From contig NW_024468258.1 in NCBI RefSeq assembly GCF_002104995.1, forward strand, positions 496,001-560,000: a DNA stretch of 64,000 nt, in the 5' to 3' direction. Source of the stretch: Linderina pennispora. Lineage: Eukaryota; Kickxellomycota; Kickxellomycetes; Kickxellales; Kickxellaceae. This document shows positions 53,283-64,000 of this stretch, in pieces. The notes below the pieces were generated by a model. That model was not told the origin of the DNA. It saw only the letters and a program-made list of their open reading frames with translations, and ran no database searches. The position numbers and the translations under genes are program-made. Positions within the stretch are counted from its first letter, which is position 1, and each line of letters starts with the position of its first letter.

Positions 53283-54312
53283 GCTTAGGCTGGGTCAATC
53301 CGTATGTGCGTAATGAAATATGGAAGAAGAAAGGGCGCGGGACTTCGTCAAGTGGCCCATTGAGAGACACGCACGCTATATCCACATTTGGCTGCACTAA
53401 TCATGCCATAGGCATAATGGGACGGACGACATATTGCGTCATTCCAGATGTCTGTGCTACGTCGCAGACCGATGGCTAGACCTGTGAGATCCACAGCCAT
53501 GAGGACCCGCTGCCTCCGCTGCTGGACCCAATACGCAGCGACCCCTTCACGGTACCTGGGGGCTGTGACGACCCGAGAATCACATGACGGGCCAGATGAC
53601 CAGCGCAATACCTCGCGAGGCAGAGCGATGGACGATCTCTGCATGATTATTTGGGGGCGCCAGGCGTCGGTATTCTTGTGGAAAACCAGAGCGGCATGCA
53701 CGGCTGGGCATCGGGTAGAATGCACGCTCTATTTTCGCCGCTGCCAGTCCTGCATACACTGTGGCTCTCTTTCTTGCCCGTGCCACTGCCACCCCCTACT
53801 ACCCACATCTCCCGTTATTGATGGCTATAACATGTGCGCTTTTCTCACGGAGGCAACATACTGCTCTGTGGCCGCAGCCCTGTCTCTTTTTTGCGGGTTT
53901 CTGGGCTGCGGTATGGACTCGGGCTAGAAAGCGACAGTTGCTCAGCCGCATACAGCAGTGAGAAAACGATGAATGGCTTGCGGCTTAGCCTCGGTTGATG
54001 GCTAGCCAAATGCGATGCCTGCTGTGCTGCGGCAGCCAAGCATGCGGTCACTTGACGAGGAATATTTCACATATTAGCAAATAGTGCTGCAACTGCGAAT
54101 GTCGACTTTCCTTTTGTGGCAGTTTTAGAACGGGCTACTCTCCCATCAGCCAGCTATATAAAGGGCATGATGACGCCCTCTCTCGCGCTTGCACTTCTCC
54201 TTTTAATAAAGCTCCCTTTCCTTCTTCAGCACCAGCGATAAGACAACAACCTGCACAACCTGTACCAGCTCAAGCAAACAATCCCCGCACCACGCAGAAA
54301 ATTTTCCACTGG
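53283..54312. other. Divergent intergenic region, promoter of AMP deaminase
   Basis: A TATATAAA at 54154-54161 lies 150 bp before AMD1. The remaining 850 bp contain no gene, RNA or repeat that I can support. Confidence 0.5.
54154..54161 (+). promoter_or_regulatory. TATA box of AMP deaminase
   Basis: TATATAAAG about 150 bp upstream of the start codon, followed by a C/T-rich leader. Confidence 0.5.
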
Positions 54313-56781
54313 ATGACGACTACTGACGACCCATCTGTCGATTCGGCTGACTCCAGCTCCGAGACCAGCATGCGCCGCTCCTTCGACGACGACGATTTCC
54401 CCGAGTCCAGCTCCACCACGCACCCGTATGTGACGATGCGTACCCTCAGCAAGAGCAAGTACGAGGCCGACAAGGCATTTGTCAGTGCCATGTTTGAGCG
54501 GCCCCGCAGCGGCGCGGCCTCGGCCAACGGAGCCGGATCGCCTCTGCCAGCACACCAAACCCTCGAGCCCTCGATTACACCCGCCGGCCTCATGCCCTCG
54601 ACGCCTCGATCGATCCTGATGTCGCAGAAGCTCGGCCAGGCCCATGCCGACGCGATCCTGACGCAGCTCTCGCCGCGCTCCGGCCCATCTTTGGTCGAGG
54701 CACGCAATATGCCGGCATTTACGCTTGATCCCGGAAAGCGCAACATGAGCACGCTGACGTGCGACGAGGATGAGGCGTTCTCAGAGAAGCTCCTGGATGA
54801 CTCCGTTGTTAGCCATCGGCTCGAGAAAGAGATCCGCAACATGATGATCCGCACACACATCACTGATGAGGCAACCGAGCTGGCTGGCATGGCAGAGGGC
54901 CCGCAGGAGCTCAGACGGATCGGCGATGCGCTGGCCAAGTGCATGGCGCTGCGCGACAAGTACATGGACATAAGCTGCCAGCACGAGGCCGATAATCCAA
55001 TCAACAAGCCTGGATGGAAGATCTACCCGAAACCACCTCCACCCGCTTGGCGCAACTTTAACGAGCCTGCCACGGATGTCCAGGAGGAGTTCGACATGAG
55101 CAAGTGCAAGATCCCGCAGGCCGACGACTGCGTGTTTGAGATGGTCGAGTCGGGCGTGTTTGCGGTGTTTGAAACCCAAAAGGCCAAAGACGAGGGCCGG
55201 GAGCCGTTCACTAAGGTGCCGTCGATCAAGGAGTACTATATGGATTTGGATTTTGTGCTCGACACGATCTCTGACGGCCCCATCAAGACCTGGGCCTTCC
55301 GCCGCCTGCGCTATCTGGACGCGCGCTGGCAGCTGTATGTGCTGCTGAATGAGCGTGAGGAGACCATGCAGTCCAAGATGGTGCCGCACCGTGACCTGTA
55401 CAACGTGCGCAAGGTCGACGGACACGTGCATCTGGCCAGTGCCATGAACCAGAAGCACCTGCTGCGCTTCATCAAGTACAAGCTCAAGACCGAGCCGGAC
55501 CGCCCCGTCATTGTGCGTGACGGTCCAGACGCTGACGCTGCGCCAGGTGTTTGAGTCGCTCAATCTGACTGCGTACGACCTGTCGATCGACACCCTGGAC
55601 ATGCACGCGCACAATGGCGCCTACCATCGCTTCGACAAGTTCAACTTGAAGTACAATCCGATTGGGAGAGTCGCGTCTGCGTGAGATCTTCATGAAGACT
55701 GACAACTTTATCGACGGCGAATACTTTGCGCAGATCACCAAGGAGGTCATGTCTGATCTTGAGCAGAGCAAGTACCAGATGGCCGAGTACCGCATCTCGA
55801 TCTATGGCCGCTCTATCGACGAGTGGGACAAGCTGGCGGCATGGGTCGTCGACCACAAGCTGTTCTCAAACAACGTGCGCTGGCTGATCCAGACCCCGCG
55901 CCTGTACAATGTCTACAAGGCGGGTGGCCAGGTCGAGAACTTTGAGCAGGTGCTCCGCAACATCTTCCAGCCCCTGTTCGAGGTCACCAAGGACCCGAGC
56001 TCGCACCCCAAGCTGCACGTCTTTTTGCAGCGCGTTGTTGGATTCGACACCGTCGACGACGAGTCCAAGCCCGAGCGCCGCATGCACAAAAAGTACCCGC
56101 TGCCGTGTGTCTGGGACTCGGAGTCCAACCCGCCATACACGTACTACTGCTACTTCACCATGGCCAACCTGTGCTCGCTGAACCAGTGGCGAATGCGCCG
56201 CGGCTTCAACACCTTCGTGTTCCGCCCGCACGCTGGCGAGGCCGGCGACACCGAGCACCTGTCGGCCGCGTTCCTCACTGCCCAGGCAATCAACCACGGC
56301 ATCCTGCTGCGCAAGGTCCCTGCCCTGCAGTATCTGTACTACATGCAGCAGATCGGCCTGGCCATGTCGCCGCTGTCGAACAACGCCCTGTTCCTCGTGT
56401 ACGAGCGCAGTCCCTTCAACACGTACTTCCAGCGCGGACTCAATGTGGCCCTGTCGACCGACGACCCGCTGCAGTTCCACTTCACCAAGGAGCCGCTGAT
56501 TGAGGAGTACTCGATTGCCGCGCAGATCTGGAAGTTCAACAGCGTCGACATGTGTGAGCTGGCCATGAACTCCTGTGCTGCAGAGCGGGTTCGAGGCCGA
56601 GGTCAAGCGCCACTGGATTGGCCGCGACTATCTGGAAACCGGTCAGACAGAGGTCCACAAGACCAATGTGCCGCTGTGCCGTCTCAAGTATCGCGCGTCG
56701 ACGCTCGAGCAGGAGCACGCTGTGCTGGCCCGGATGACGTCCAGCGGGTCTGATAGCCTGGAGCTGGACCCTGTGGCATGA
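54313..56781 (+). CDS. AMD1: AMP deaminase, three apparent +1 shifts
   Basis: The ATG at 54313 starts a Ser/Asp-rich regulatory N-terminus; conserved sequence begins around [12 protein letters not shown]. The metal-binding H-x-H is HVH at 371-373. Catalytic text includes [41 protein letters not shown] and [11 protein letters not shown]. It converts AMP to IMP, adjusting adenylate pools. Skips are needed at 55525 (DG-QTLTL), 55667 (PIG-ESRL) and 56574 (NS-VLQSGF). At the last two sites the corrected join matches the invariant family sequence with no residue gained or lost, so the excess is exactly one base. The corrected length is 821 residues. Confidence 0.95.
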
Positions 56782-57177
56782 CGATGGCGCTCGCAAGCTT
56801 CTAATTGATTTCGTTACCCAACCGGCCGAGCTATAAATTGCCTATATTGTGTGATGCATGCCTGCTTTGGAAATACGACCAGGCAGTCAGATATTCCCCG
56901 CGCTGCATTCGGAAGGTAGCACACGACCGAATGCAGTTTAGGGGCACAGTTCGACGTGTGGGGATCTGTCCTTGCAAGCCGGCTGCACCCAGCTCAAGCG
57001 CCATGCTGGGGGCTATAAAAGACATGCGGCCAGACCCACGCCTCTCTTCTGCTCTTCGTCTTTCTTTGCGCCTCCTTTTTTTTCTACTTGCACATCATTC
57101 TGGTTGTTTTGTGCGCGTGTTGGTTTTTCGGTTCCAGTAATTGAGCTCCTTCCATTCCCCCCTTTTGTAAAGTAATA
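56782..57177. other. Intergenic, promoter of FUR1
   Basis: It has a TATAAAA at about 57012-57018, 160 bp before FUR1, and a T/C-rich leader. Nothing else seen. Confidence 0.5.
57012..57018 (+). promoter_or_regulatory. TATA box of FUR1
   Basis: TATAAAA 160 bp before the start codon, similar in spacing to THR1 and AMD1. Confidence 0.5.
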
Positions 57178-57849
57178 ATGTCTTCTCTCGCTGCCCAGGT
57201 CGCCGAGCACCCGCGGTTCCACCTGCTCCCGCAGACGCACCAGCTCAAGGCGCTAATGACGATCATCCGCGACAAAAACACCAAGCGCAGCGACTTTGTG
57301 TTCTACTCCGACCGTGTCATCCGGCTGCTGGTCGAGGAGGGCCTGAACTACCTCCCTGTGGTCGAGAAGGAGGTGACCACACCCATGGGCGTGCCCTTCA
57401 AGGGCGTGTCTTTCCAGGGCCGCATCTGCGGAGTGTCGATTATGCGTGCGGGCGAGTCCATGGAGCAGGGCCTGCGCGATGTGTGCACCAGCGTGCGCAT
57501 CGGCAAGGTGCTGATCCAGCGCGACGAACGCACCGCCACCCCGACCCTGTACTACTCGAAGCTGCCCAAGGATATTGCGGACCGCTGGGTGCTGCTGCTC
57601 GATCCGATGCTGGCTACTGGTGGCTCAGCAATCAAGTGCGCCGAGGTCCTGAAGGAGGCCGGCGTCAAAGAGGACCGCATCCTGTTTATCAACCTGATCT
57701 GCTCGCCCGAGGGCGCCCTGCACATGCTGGAGAAGTTCCCTGGTCTGCAGATCATCTCTGCTGAGGTCGATGAGGGCATGGACCACCGCAAGTACATTCT
57801 TCCGGGCCTTGGCGACTTTGGCGACCGCTACTTTGGCACTGAGGACTAA
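57178..57849 (+). CDS. FUR1: Uracil phosphoribosyltransferase
   Basis: An intact 223-residue frame. DPMLATGGS at 142-150 is the PRPP-binding loop, preceded by SIMRAGESME at 87-96 and followed by the uracil-binding end YILPGLGDFGDRYFGT. It makes UMP from uracil and PRPP in pyrimidine salvage and is the enzyme that activates 5-fluorouracil in yeast. It is flanked by two genes with shifts but needs none itself. Confidence 0.96.
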   Translation: MSSLAAQVAEHPRFHLLPQTHQLKALMTIIRDKNTKRSDFVFYSDRVIRLLVEEGLNYLPVVEKEVTTPMGVPFKGVSFQGRICGVSIMRAGESMEQGLRDVCTSVRIGKVLIQRDERTATPTLYYSKLPKDIADRWVLLLDPMLATGGSAIKCAEVLKEAGVKEDRILFINLICSPEGALHMLEKFPGLQIISAEVDEGMDHRKYILPGLGDFGDRYFGTED

Positions 57850-57985
57850 GAGCACTGAATGCTGCCATGGTCTTTTTATTTATAACGAAAACTATACATA
57901 TGGAAGTATGATATAAACGTGTAGTGGTGTTGTGTATAGGACAAAAGGCCAATGCCATCTACAGGCCAGATAGCATGCACCCTCG

Positions 57986-58117
57986 CTACCAGTCCAGGTT
58001 GATGGTTCTGCTCTTGCACGTGTAGTACTTGTGGACGTTCATCTCAGTGATGGTAGAAAACTCGGCAAAACAGTTCGGGCACTCGTATCTGCCATAGTAC
58101 TCAAAGCTGGGAGGCAT
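57986..58117 (-). CDS. 43-residue Cys/His zinc-finger-like protein
   Basis: The frame runs from the ATG complementary to 58115-58117 (MPPSFEYYGRYECPNC) to TAG at 57988-57986. It has C-P-N-C, then H and C in VHKYYTC, a possible C-x2-C...H-x3-C zinc site. A minus-strand TATAAAA at 58237-58243 lies about 120 bp upstream, which argues for a real transcript. It is convergent with FUR1. I recognise no named family; it could also be the last exon of a longer gene. Confidence 0.45.
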   Translation of the reverse strand: MPPSFEYYGRYECPNCFAEFSTITEMNVHKYYTCKSRTINLDW

Positions 58118-58790
58118 GGTGGGTGGGCCAACAGAGTATTTCAGGGGTGCGGGCCAAGGGAAGATGGGTGAATAAAGATATCAGTGGGGCAACAGGTGAA
58201 GAGGGGTAGGAAGGCATGGTAGCAGGTATGCTTCTGTTTTATACTTTCCGCCTGCCACCCTTGATTCGCGAATGGCACGTAAATGTTACCCTTTCGCCAT
58301 CACCCCTACCTCTGCCCTTTGCAATTCTTTTTTACCCTTGGCCCCTTTCCTTCAAAATCCCAGCCACTGCGCGCCCTCTGCCACAATGACGACATGTCAG
58401 CCAAGCAGGGCCGATTCGTGCTTGTATATTTCGCATTCAGTAAGCACATGGTGTCTAACCTCCACCCACGTCCAATACATTGCACTGCAGTATGCGCAAG
58501 TATGAGGCACGTTAAGAATCCCGCCACCAATTTTATGCATTGTCGTATCGTTAATTCACGGTGTAGATGGTATAAACTGCAAGTTTTATAAAGTTGTGAG
58601 GGGAAAAGGACCTTGCTATACCTGTGCCAGGGCATGGTGGTGTGTGTTGACTTTATGTGCTGTGCAAAACTGGCACACTCCATCCCATGCACGTATGTGA
58701 TGGCCATCACGCTGATCATGAAGCAGGCACACGATGTGTTGCTGTTGCATATGATCAAATGTATTGCGTCACGCATGACGACAATCGCGC
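58118..58790. other. Intergenic between two minus-strand genes
   Basis: It holds the TATA-like element of the 43-residue gene at 58237-58243. I see no further gene. Confidence 0.45.
58237..58243 (-). promoter_or_regulatory. TATA-like element upstream of the 43-residue gene
   Basis: TATAAAA on the minus strand, 120 bp before the ATG at 58117. Confidence 0.4.
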
Positions 58791-61700
58791 CTAGAACCGG
58801 TATGAATGAGCCGGGAAATTCCTTCAGCCAAGCGATTCTTGAAGTTGTCTACCCACAGTGGCCACCGGAGTTTATCCAGGAGCCGAATCTGCAGCGCCGA
58901 GACAGTGCTCCAGTCGGCTGCATTGGTGTGTGTCATCGGCGCCTTCTCGGTCCACCTGTTGAGAGCCACCAGCGCATGTGCGTACTCCTGCCTTGCCCAT
59001 GTGCAAAGGAATAACGGCTGCTAGTAAATACTCAATATCCTAGAGCCAGGTCGCTGCCGTTGTCTGACCACTTGGCAAGCTGCACGACCGCAGATTCATA
59101 ATCAGCAAGCGCATGCGGCTGGCCTGTCTGCTGACACCTGGAACGCTAGTGCCCGGCACTTTGACATCAGTGCGCCGACCAGCATATCCCTTGATTTCGC
59201 TGCATCAAGCTTGGATCCTTTGCCTCGTCCTCGGTGTCGGCGCCTCCTGGCAGCTTAGTGCTCAGTGTCGATGGCCTAGTCTGCTCGTGTCAACAAGTGC
59301 AATGATCCTTTCTGAAACATGGATTATCTTGGCTGCAGAGAGCGTAGAAATCCCGGATGTCGCATCGAGCGGAAGAGTACGGCGCCGGGTATCAAGCAGC
59401 TCCAGCTGAATTGTCAACACACGCATACAGGCTTGAGGTCACCTGATTCCTGAGGACTCAGAAAGCAGCTCATCTATCAGTCGCTGGCGCACGTCCTCAT
59501 CCCGTGACCTTCTTGACCCACTCAATCCGTAAACGGGTCATTGCCTCCGCCAGCTCCCTGTGCTCCCTTATCTGCAATAGACATGCTACTGCCACTCCGT
59601 TCTTGCCACTATCATAGGCGACTGCGATGCAACCCTATCCTTGGTCGTCGCCCGCTGCGGCACCTGTGTAGCTGAGGGCTAAGCAATCTGCTCCTCTCTT
59701 GGGTATAATATATCCAACCAGAATATCGCCTGGCTTGCGCCTCCGCAGGTGGTTTGAACGATACTGTATCGAAGAATAAGTGGCAGCTGTTTGCCTTTCG
59801 GAATGGTAGCTCTGGTATACCGCGCAATATACTTGCGGTCAAATACAGCTTCAACCGATGGACGGATTTGAATCGAAGTGTACTGTCTCAATGCGAATAC
59901 GACCGTCAACTGTAGGTGTCTCAGTGCCTCCAGCTCCTTGGCATTGTGGTGCCGGATCTGTACGCGGAGGGTGTAGTCGCCCTTGCGTGGCAAACAGACT
60001 CTCTCTGGTGAGCCAGTATGTCTCAGAATGCAGCGTTTCCTGGCGTCAAATGCCAGCAGCTGGAGGCCCTGTGCCCAAAAGTCATCAGACTTAGCACCAA
60101 AGCCAGTGACAACAATATGAGCGTTGATGTTGTCTCGGGTAGTCGATACTGCATACTCGAGAGCCAGCTGGTAGTACGGGCACCTTGTCGCTAGGCACAT
60201 GTCGCGTTCTGAGCGGAGCACAGAGATGGACGCCTTAGTTGGCCTGTAGAATCGCTGCAGTTTTTCAAGATAGCATGCAGGGGTTATACTGTCCTCTGTG
60301 CGAACCAGCGACTGGAGATCAACGCGGTTTACTGGCACATCCCCGCTTAGCGTAATACCTGGCGAGTTCCTGAACGCATAGGGCATCTCTGTCATGGCAC
60401 CAGCAACGACCAACCCTTGAAATTCCACGCTGACATCCAGGTCGTACGCATCATGGTTTACCCAGTGTGGTGAAATGCATACTTCGAGTGTTTCGCTACC
60501 ACGAACTTGCATTTTATGCCTGTAGAGCTGCTCAGCCGAATCGCTCGACATGGCGAACGATGCATGGCCGACAGAATCATATGTGTTCAGATGAAAGGAT
60601 GTGAATTGGCGCATTGGCAGCACTTGGACGCAGTTGAGCATAAACATTGCTGGCGCTGCCCCATGTGTCGATTTGTTCGGCGAGCACATGGTGATAGTTG
60701 CTCTGGTTGCGCCTTGGGGCACGGCGATAAACCTGCGTACAATCTCTTCTGGCTTGAAATGTAGGCCATTGAATTGTATGCGCGCAGATGGACCAACTGT
60801 GAGCGGCTTCGTCACAACAACTGGAATCGAGAAGACTGGTCCCCGCTCCACATTCTGTGCATCAAACCCCTGGATCTCAGCTGTGTGCAGCCGCCCTGCC
60901 TGGAGTCTGACTGCATTGATGCTGGTGTCGAATATGGCAGAACCGCTGCTGACATAAACTGCATCCGGGAACTTTGATCCACTTTTCAGTCGCCGATATC
61001 ATCCACCTTCATATCAAAATCGTACGCCCGTTTCGACGCTTTCTCTGCATACGCCTCGTCCTTGTCAACTTCTGGATCGGCCAACAGGCTCTCTATGTGG
61101 ATGGCTTGAATAGACACCGACAGCGCGCGCGGCGTAGCAGAGTCATCCAGGTTGCGCAGATATATGCCGTGGGCATCATTGAGCTCACTAATACGGATCT
61201 GGAAGTCCACATCCTCACTTGGTTGCGCAGAATTTTTCTTCAGAAACTCCCAGGCATCGGCGGTCTGAATCAGCCCGACGCCTAAATCGTCGCCAAACTG
61301 TCGAGCCGTGGCCAAAATCGCGTTTCCGGATGCGGAACATGCCTATCTTCTGACCGGAACCGCCGCCGGTCTCCTGCTTCCACGCCGAAACTAGAAGGGA
61401 CAGGCAGCCACACAAGTTCGGTGCTGCCTGGCTGGTGCCCTCAGCAACACCATTGCATGTGCGTGTGAATGATTGGCAGCTAGGGATGGTACTGCCTGGA
61501 GCGTAAATGTCGACGCCGCGCGAACCATCTGCTGCTGGACCTCTCGAGCTGAAGTTGAATGCAGCCTCGTTAGCATCGTCACATATCGCAAACTGGATCC
61601 TTGATCTGCTCTGGGCTGTAGTACGCACCAACACCAATAACCCAGTCCATGGTTCCTCCTGCCGACATAACCGTGGAAAGTGCAGGGCCGCTGTTGCCGA

Positions 61701-62735
61701 CAGCAGAGACGAAAATGCACCGGAGCTTTTGGATAATCTGCCCTGCTGACTATATCGACCGTTGTGGCCAACATTGGGCTCGCAAATGTGGCTTATAAGG
61801 TTTGTAGTTGCAAGGTCAACATTGTAGTTGACCAGCGCGTTCAAGGCAAGAGGCGACGAAAGCACAGGGATGTTCTTATCCAGTCGGTTGTCTACAATGT
61901 TGATTGAGACCAACTGGGCGCCTGGAGCAACGCCGTTGTTCCGCGCGTCACTAGGGTCATACGCAGCCAGGATGCCTGCAGCAATAGTTCCATGGTCGTT
62001 GTGGCAGGTGACAATGCTTAGAATCTGGCCATCGTCGTAAAAGTTCAGCGTGTAGGCCACCAAGAAACGGCGACTGAGCATCCCGATCTGCCCGGTCAGT
62101 TTATAAGCGCCTACCGCCTCTGCCTCGCTCAAGTCGCCGGTCTCAGATGTGTCAACTGCAGCACGCCACTGGTCGCCATCGTGGAACACAACGCAGTCGA
62201 ACACCGGCCCGCAGTCACGATACTGCTTCCCAAGGGTATTCCAGCACATCCTTTTGCATGCTTTAGCTCCCTGGAATCGCCGCAGCCCTCAACACTATCC
62301 AGCTTGGCCATCACATCGTTCGCCAGACGCATCAAATCACGCTCAAACATCGGTTTTCCGCACACGCATCAGGTCCGCCCGAACGTCGACAGGGGTGATA
62401 TCGAACATGCGCTTCATCCCAATGCGCCAGTCGCCGGTCGGGTTCGACCATTCAGGGTTCAGCCTCAGCGTGCGGCCAGTGGTTCCCGGCAGAGTGCCAT
62501 CAGAAGATTTCATGGGCTCGCTCATAACAACGTCACCAGCCCCAGAGCAGTCGATGTAGTCGACAACCTTGCGCTTCCCCTCACTGGTTACCTGCAGCCC
62601 ATGTGCCAGCGGGTCGATGCCAGAGTCAACGACAGCTACTAGCGTGCCTCGTCCGTCGTATGTGGGATTCTTGGCTAGGAACGCTGAGACCTGGGTCTCA
62701 TCCACAGGTACATGGGACGTCGGCGGATATTGCAT
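58791..62735 (-). CDS. TPP2: Tripeptidyl peptidase II (giant subtilisin), many +1 breaks
   Basis: The ATG at 62735 (MQYPPTSHVPV). The subtilisin triad is visible: VAVVDSGIDP (Asp), NDHGTIAAG (His) and EGTSQAAPN (Ser), with VSAVGNSGPALSTV (oxyanion Asn) and FSSRGPAADG. Beyond the catalytic domain come FKPEEIVRRFIAVPQGAT and RPSVEAVFDRKY, typical of TPP II alone. It trims tripeptides from proteasome products in the cytosol. Skips placed with fair confidence are 62351, 62257, 62235, 61754, 61744, 61581, 61343, 60988 and 60966; the last 900 bp (to about 58791, ending WLKEFPGSFIPV) needs at least five more that I could not place exactly. Expected length is about 1,300 residues. The 1.2-kb block 60851-59679 is clean. 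Confidence 0.85.
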
Positions 62736-63089
62736 GGCGACTGGTAGATAGATTGGGCTGCTGGTAGTAGTGACCAAGGAGAGGCTTGAAAGTGCGTGGT
62801 GGTTGTGCAATAAGGGGGTAAAAGAGGAGAGGCATTGGCAGTCCTGGCCGGTGCCGTCGACATGGCGGACCAACCTGCGCAATAGCGTTGCCTGCATGAC
62901 CTCAGTAGAATTGGGCAATGGAGGGATCAGCAGTGGGACTCATTCACCTTCCGCCTTTGGCGCCTCTGGCCATCTGCATGATGCACGGGGTGTGTGAGTG
63001 CATACGTGTTTGCGTGGAGACACCAAGTGACAGCAGCGACGGACAATGTATTGGTTGTGTCTGGATGCAGGAGAAAAACGCAGATCTAA

Positions 63090-63760
63090 TTAGTTCTTTT
63101 GGCCTTGCATCTCCTTTCAGCGCCTCAGGGTCCAGCTGTGCCTGGAGGACGCGGCAGGATAAACACTGCGGCGAGCGAGGCACCGACCATCATCATGTAC
63201 GGGTTTGAGAACATGGAGATGAGGCTGAACCCTTGGCGCGGCGTGAAGAAATCGAACTTGTCGGCAGCAGCAATGCGCAGAGGGTACGCCAGAACCGGCG
63301 TGTCCTCGGACCACTCCGAGCCCACCTGCACATAGCGGGCAGCAATTGAGGCGCGGCCATCCTCCTTCAGCAAGATGCGCAGGTGAACCTTCGGGAACGC
63401 ATAGTCTGCGCTGTTGATCTCAAGCATCGAGTCACCAAGCTTGACGTTGTCCACTGCGAACGTGCCGTCGCTCTGGATGAATCCCGATGTTCTCCCCGCC
63501 GTTAACAACCACGCGCGCACTGGTTGCAAGCCCACTCACATCTAAGATGCCAGACAGATCGAAACCATTAGGCTGAGTCAAGTCAAGAAAGGAGCAAGGG
63601 GTTTGCGCTGTATCTCCCATGCTGAGGTGTCCACCGACTACTTACCAGCAAGAACGTCGTTGGCCAGCACTGTGCCGCGTACCCGATATGTCTTTTCACT
63701 GCCGAGCACGGCGGACAGCCAGCATGAGAACGCTACAGAAAGAAAAGTAAAAAATGGCAT
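63090..63760 (-). CDS. EMC7: ER membrane protein complex subunit 7
   Basis: Exon 1 (63760-63646) encodes a signal peptide (MPFFTFLSVAFSCWLSAVLG) and the start of the beta-sandwich; exon 2 starts at 63541 after a 104-bp GTAAGT...CTTAG intron, in phase. Then come ATSARVVVNGGE, after a skip at 63491 GFIQSDGTFAVDNVKLG and DYAFPKVHLRI, then FSLISMFSNPYMMMVGASLAAVFILP, the membrane helix. Skips at 63151 and 63114 give LDPEALKEMQGQKN and TAA at 63092-63090, matching the EMC7 cytosolic end. The corrected protein is 187 residues. EMC inserts tail-anchored and multipass membrane proteins. Confidence 0.85.
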
Positions 63761-64000
63761 AGAAAGCGTTGCCGATTAGTCGCAGATGCACATTCCTCTA
63801 CAGCCCGAGCCTCGTCTTTGTCGATGTATCCCAGTCACATAGGTGCGTCCCGTACCTCTGCACCAGCAGCACCAGCGAATTGAAGAAGCGCATTGTTCAA
63901 AAGAAAATATAGTGGAGAGAAATAGAGGGCACGCTGTTTTTTTGGAGACGAGAGCTGCGTGGCCAGCACCACCCACACGAGTTTAGGCGCAATCATCGCA
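63761..64000. other. Upstream region of EMC7 to the window edge
   Basis: It holds the EMC7 promoter. No further gene can be supported in the remaining 240 bases. Confidence 0.4.

Overview
This window is nuclear DNA from a filamentous fungus. The genes are compact and GC-rich, the introns few and short (GT-AG, once GC-AG, with TACTAA-type branch sites), and the gene set is wholly eukaryotic: ESCRT-III, an R-SNARE, GPI remodelling, a DEAD-box ribosome factor and EMC. Long low-complexity tails and protein content suggest an early-diverging (zygomycete-grade, possibly Kickxellomycotina) lineage. That placement is inference.

Layout. 1-9.8 kb: 3' part of a secreted class-3 lipase, a small PPxY protein, a lone RBR-type RING protein and a spliced alpha-arrestin. 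9.8-13.7 kb: no recognisable gene. 13.7-20.6 kb: a very large MPH1/FANCM helicase and a single-pass membrane protein with a pacifastin/VWC-like cysteine module. 21.5-31.2 kb: HMG-CoA lyase, VPS20, two tandem paralogous PPxY genes and an orphan P-loop NTPase. 31.3-37.7 kb: a BAH-domain chromatin protein, a synaptobrevin, a MOSC protein, RCL1 and MRP10. 37.7-43.2 kb: sparse, with decayed fragments, a small conserved fungal protein and a MoCF-domain protein. 43.5-51.7 kb: THR1, BST1/PGAP1, a glucose-6-phosphate 1-epimerase and DBP7. 52.2-64 kb: OHCU decarboxylase, a small heat-shock protein, AMP deaminase, uracil phosphoribosyltransferase, a 43-residue Cys protein, tripeptidyl peptidase II and EMC7.

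The most striking pattern is that seventeen conserved genes between 21.9 and 63.5 kb cannot be read in one frame. Each needs one or more single-nucleotide skips (+1), about sixty in all by hand, and I found no site that demands a -1 shift. Where a family alignment is firm (AMP deaminase, HMG-CoA lyase, RCL1, BST1, DBP7, EMC7), skipping exactly one base restores the conserved protein without loss or gain of a residue. Genes from 1 to 20.6 kb, including the 5.7-kb MPH1, need none. The simplest reading is patchy insertion errors in an unpolished assembly. Pervasive +1 frameshifting would be the exciting alternative and can be tested with reads or transcripts.

Functionally the window mixes housekeeping genes with a group that points to ubiquitin-linked membrane trafficking (arrestin, three PPxY proteins, VPS20, SNC1) and a nucleobase neighbourhood (OHCU decarboxylase, AMP deaminase, UPRT). 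There is no operon logic; neighbours are mostly divergent or tightly convergent (44-53 bp between some 3' ends).
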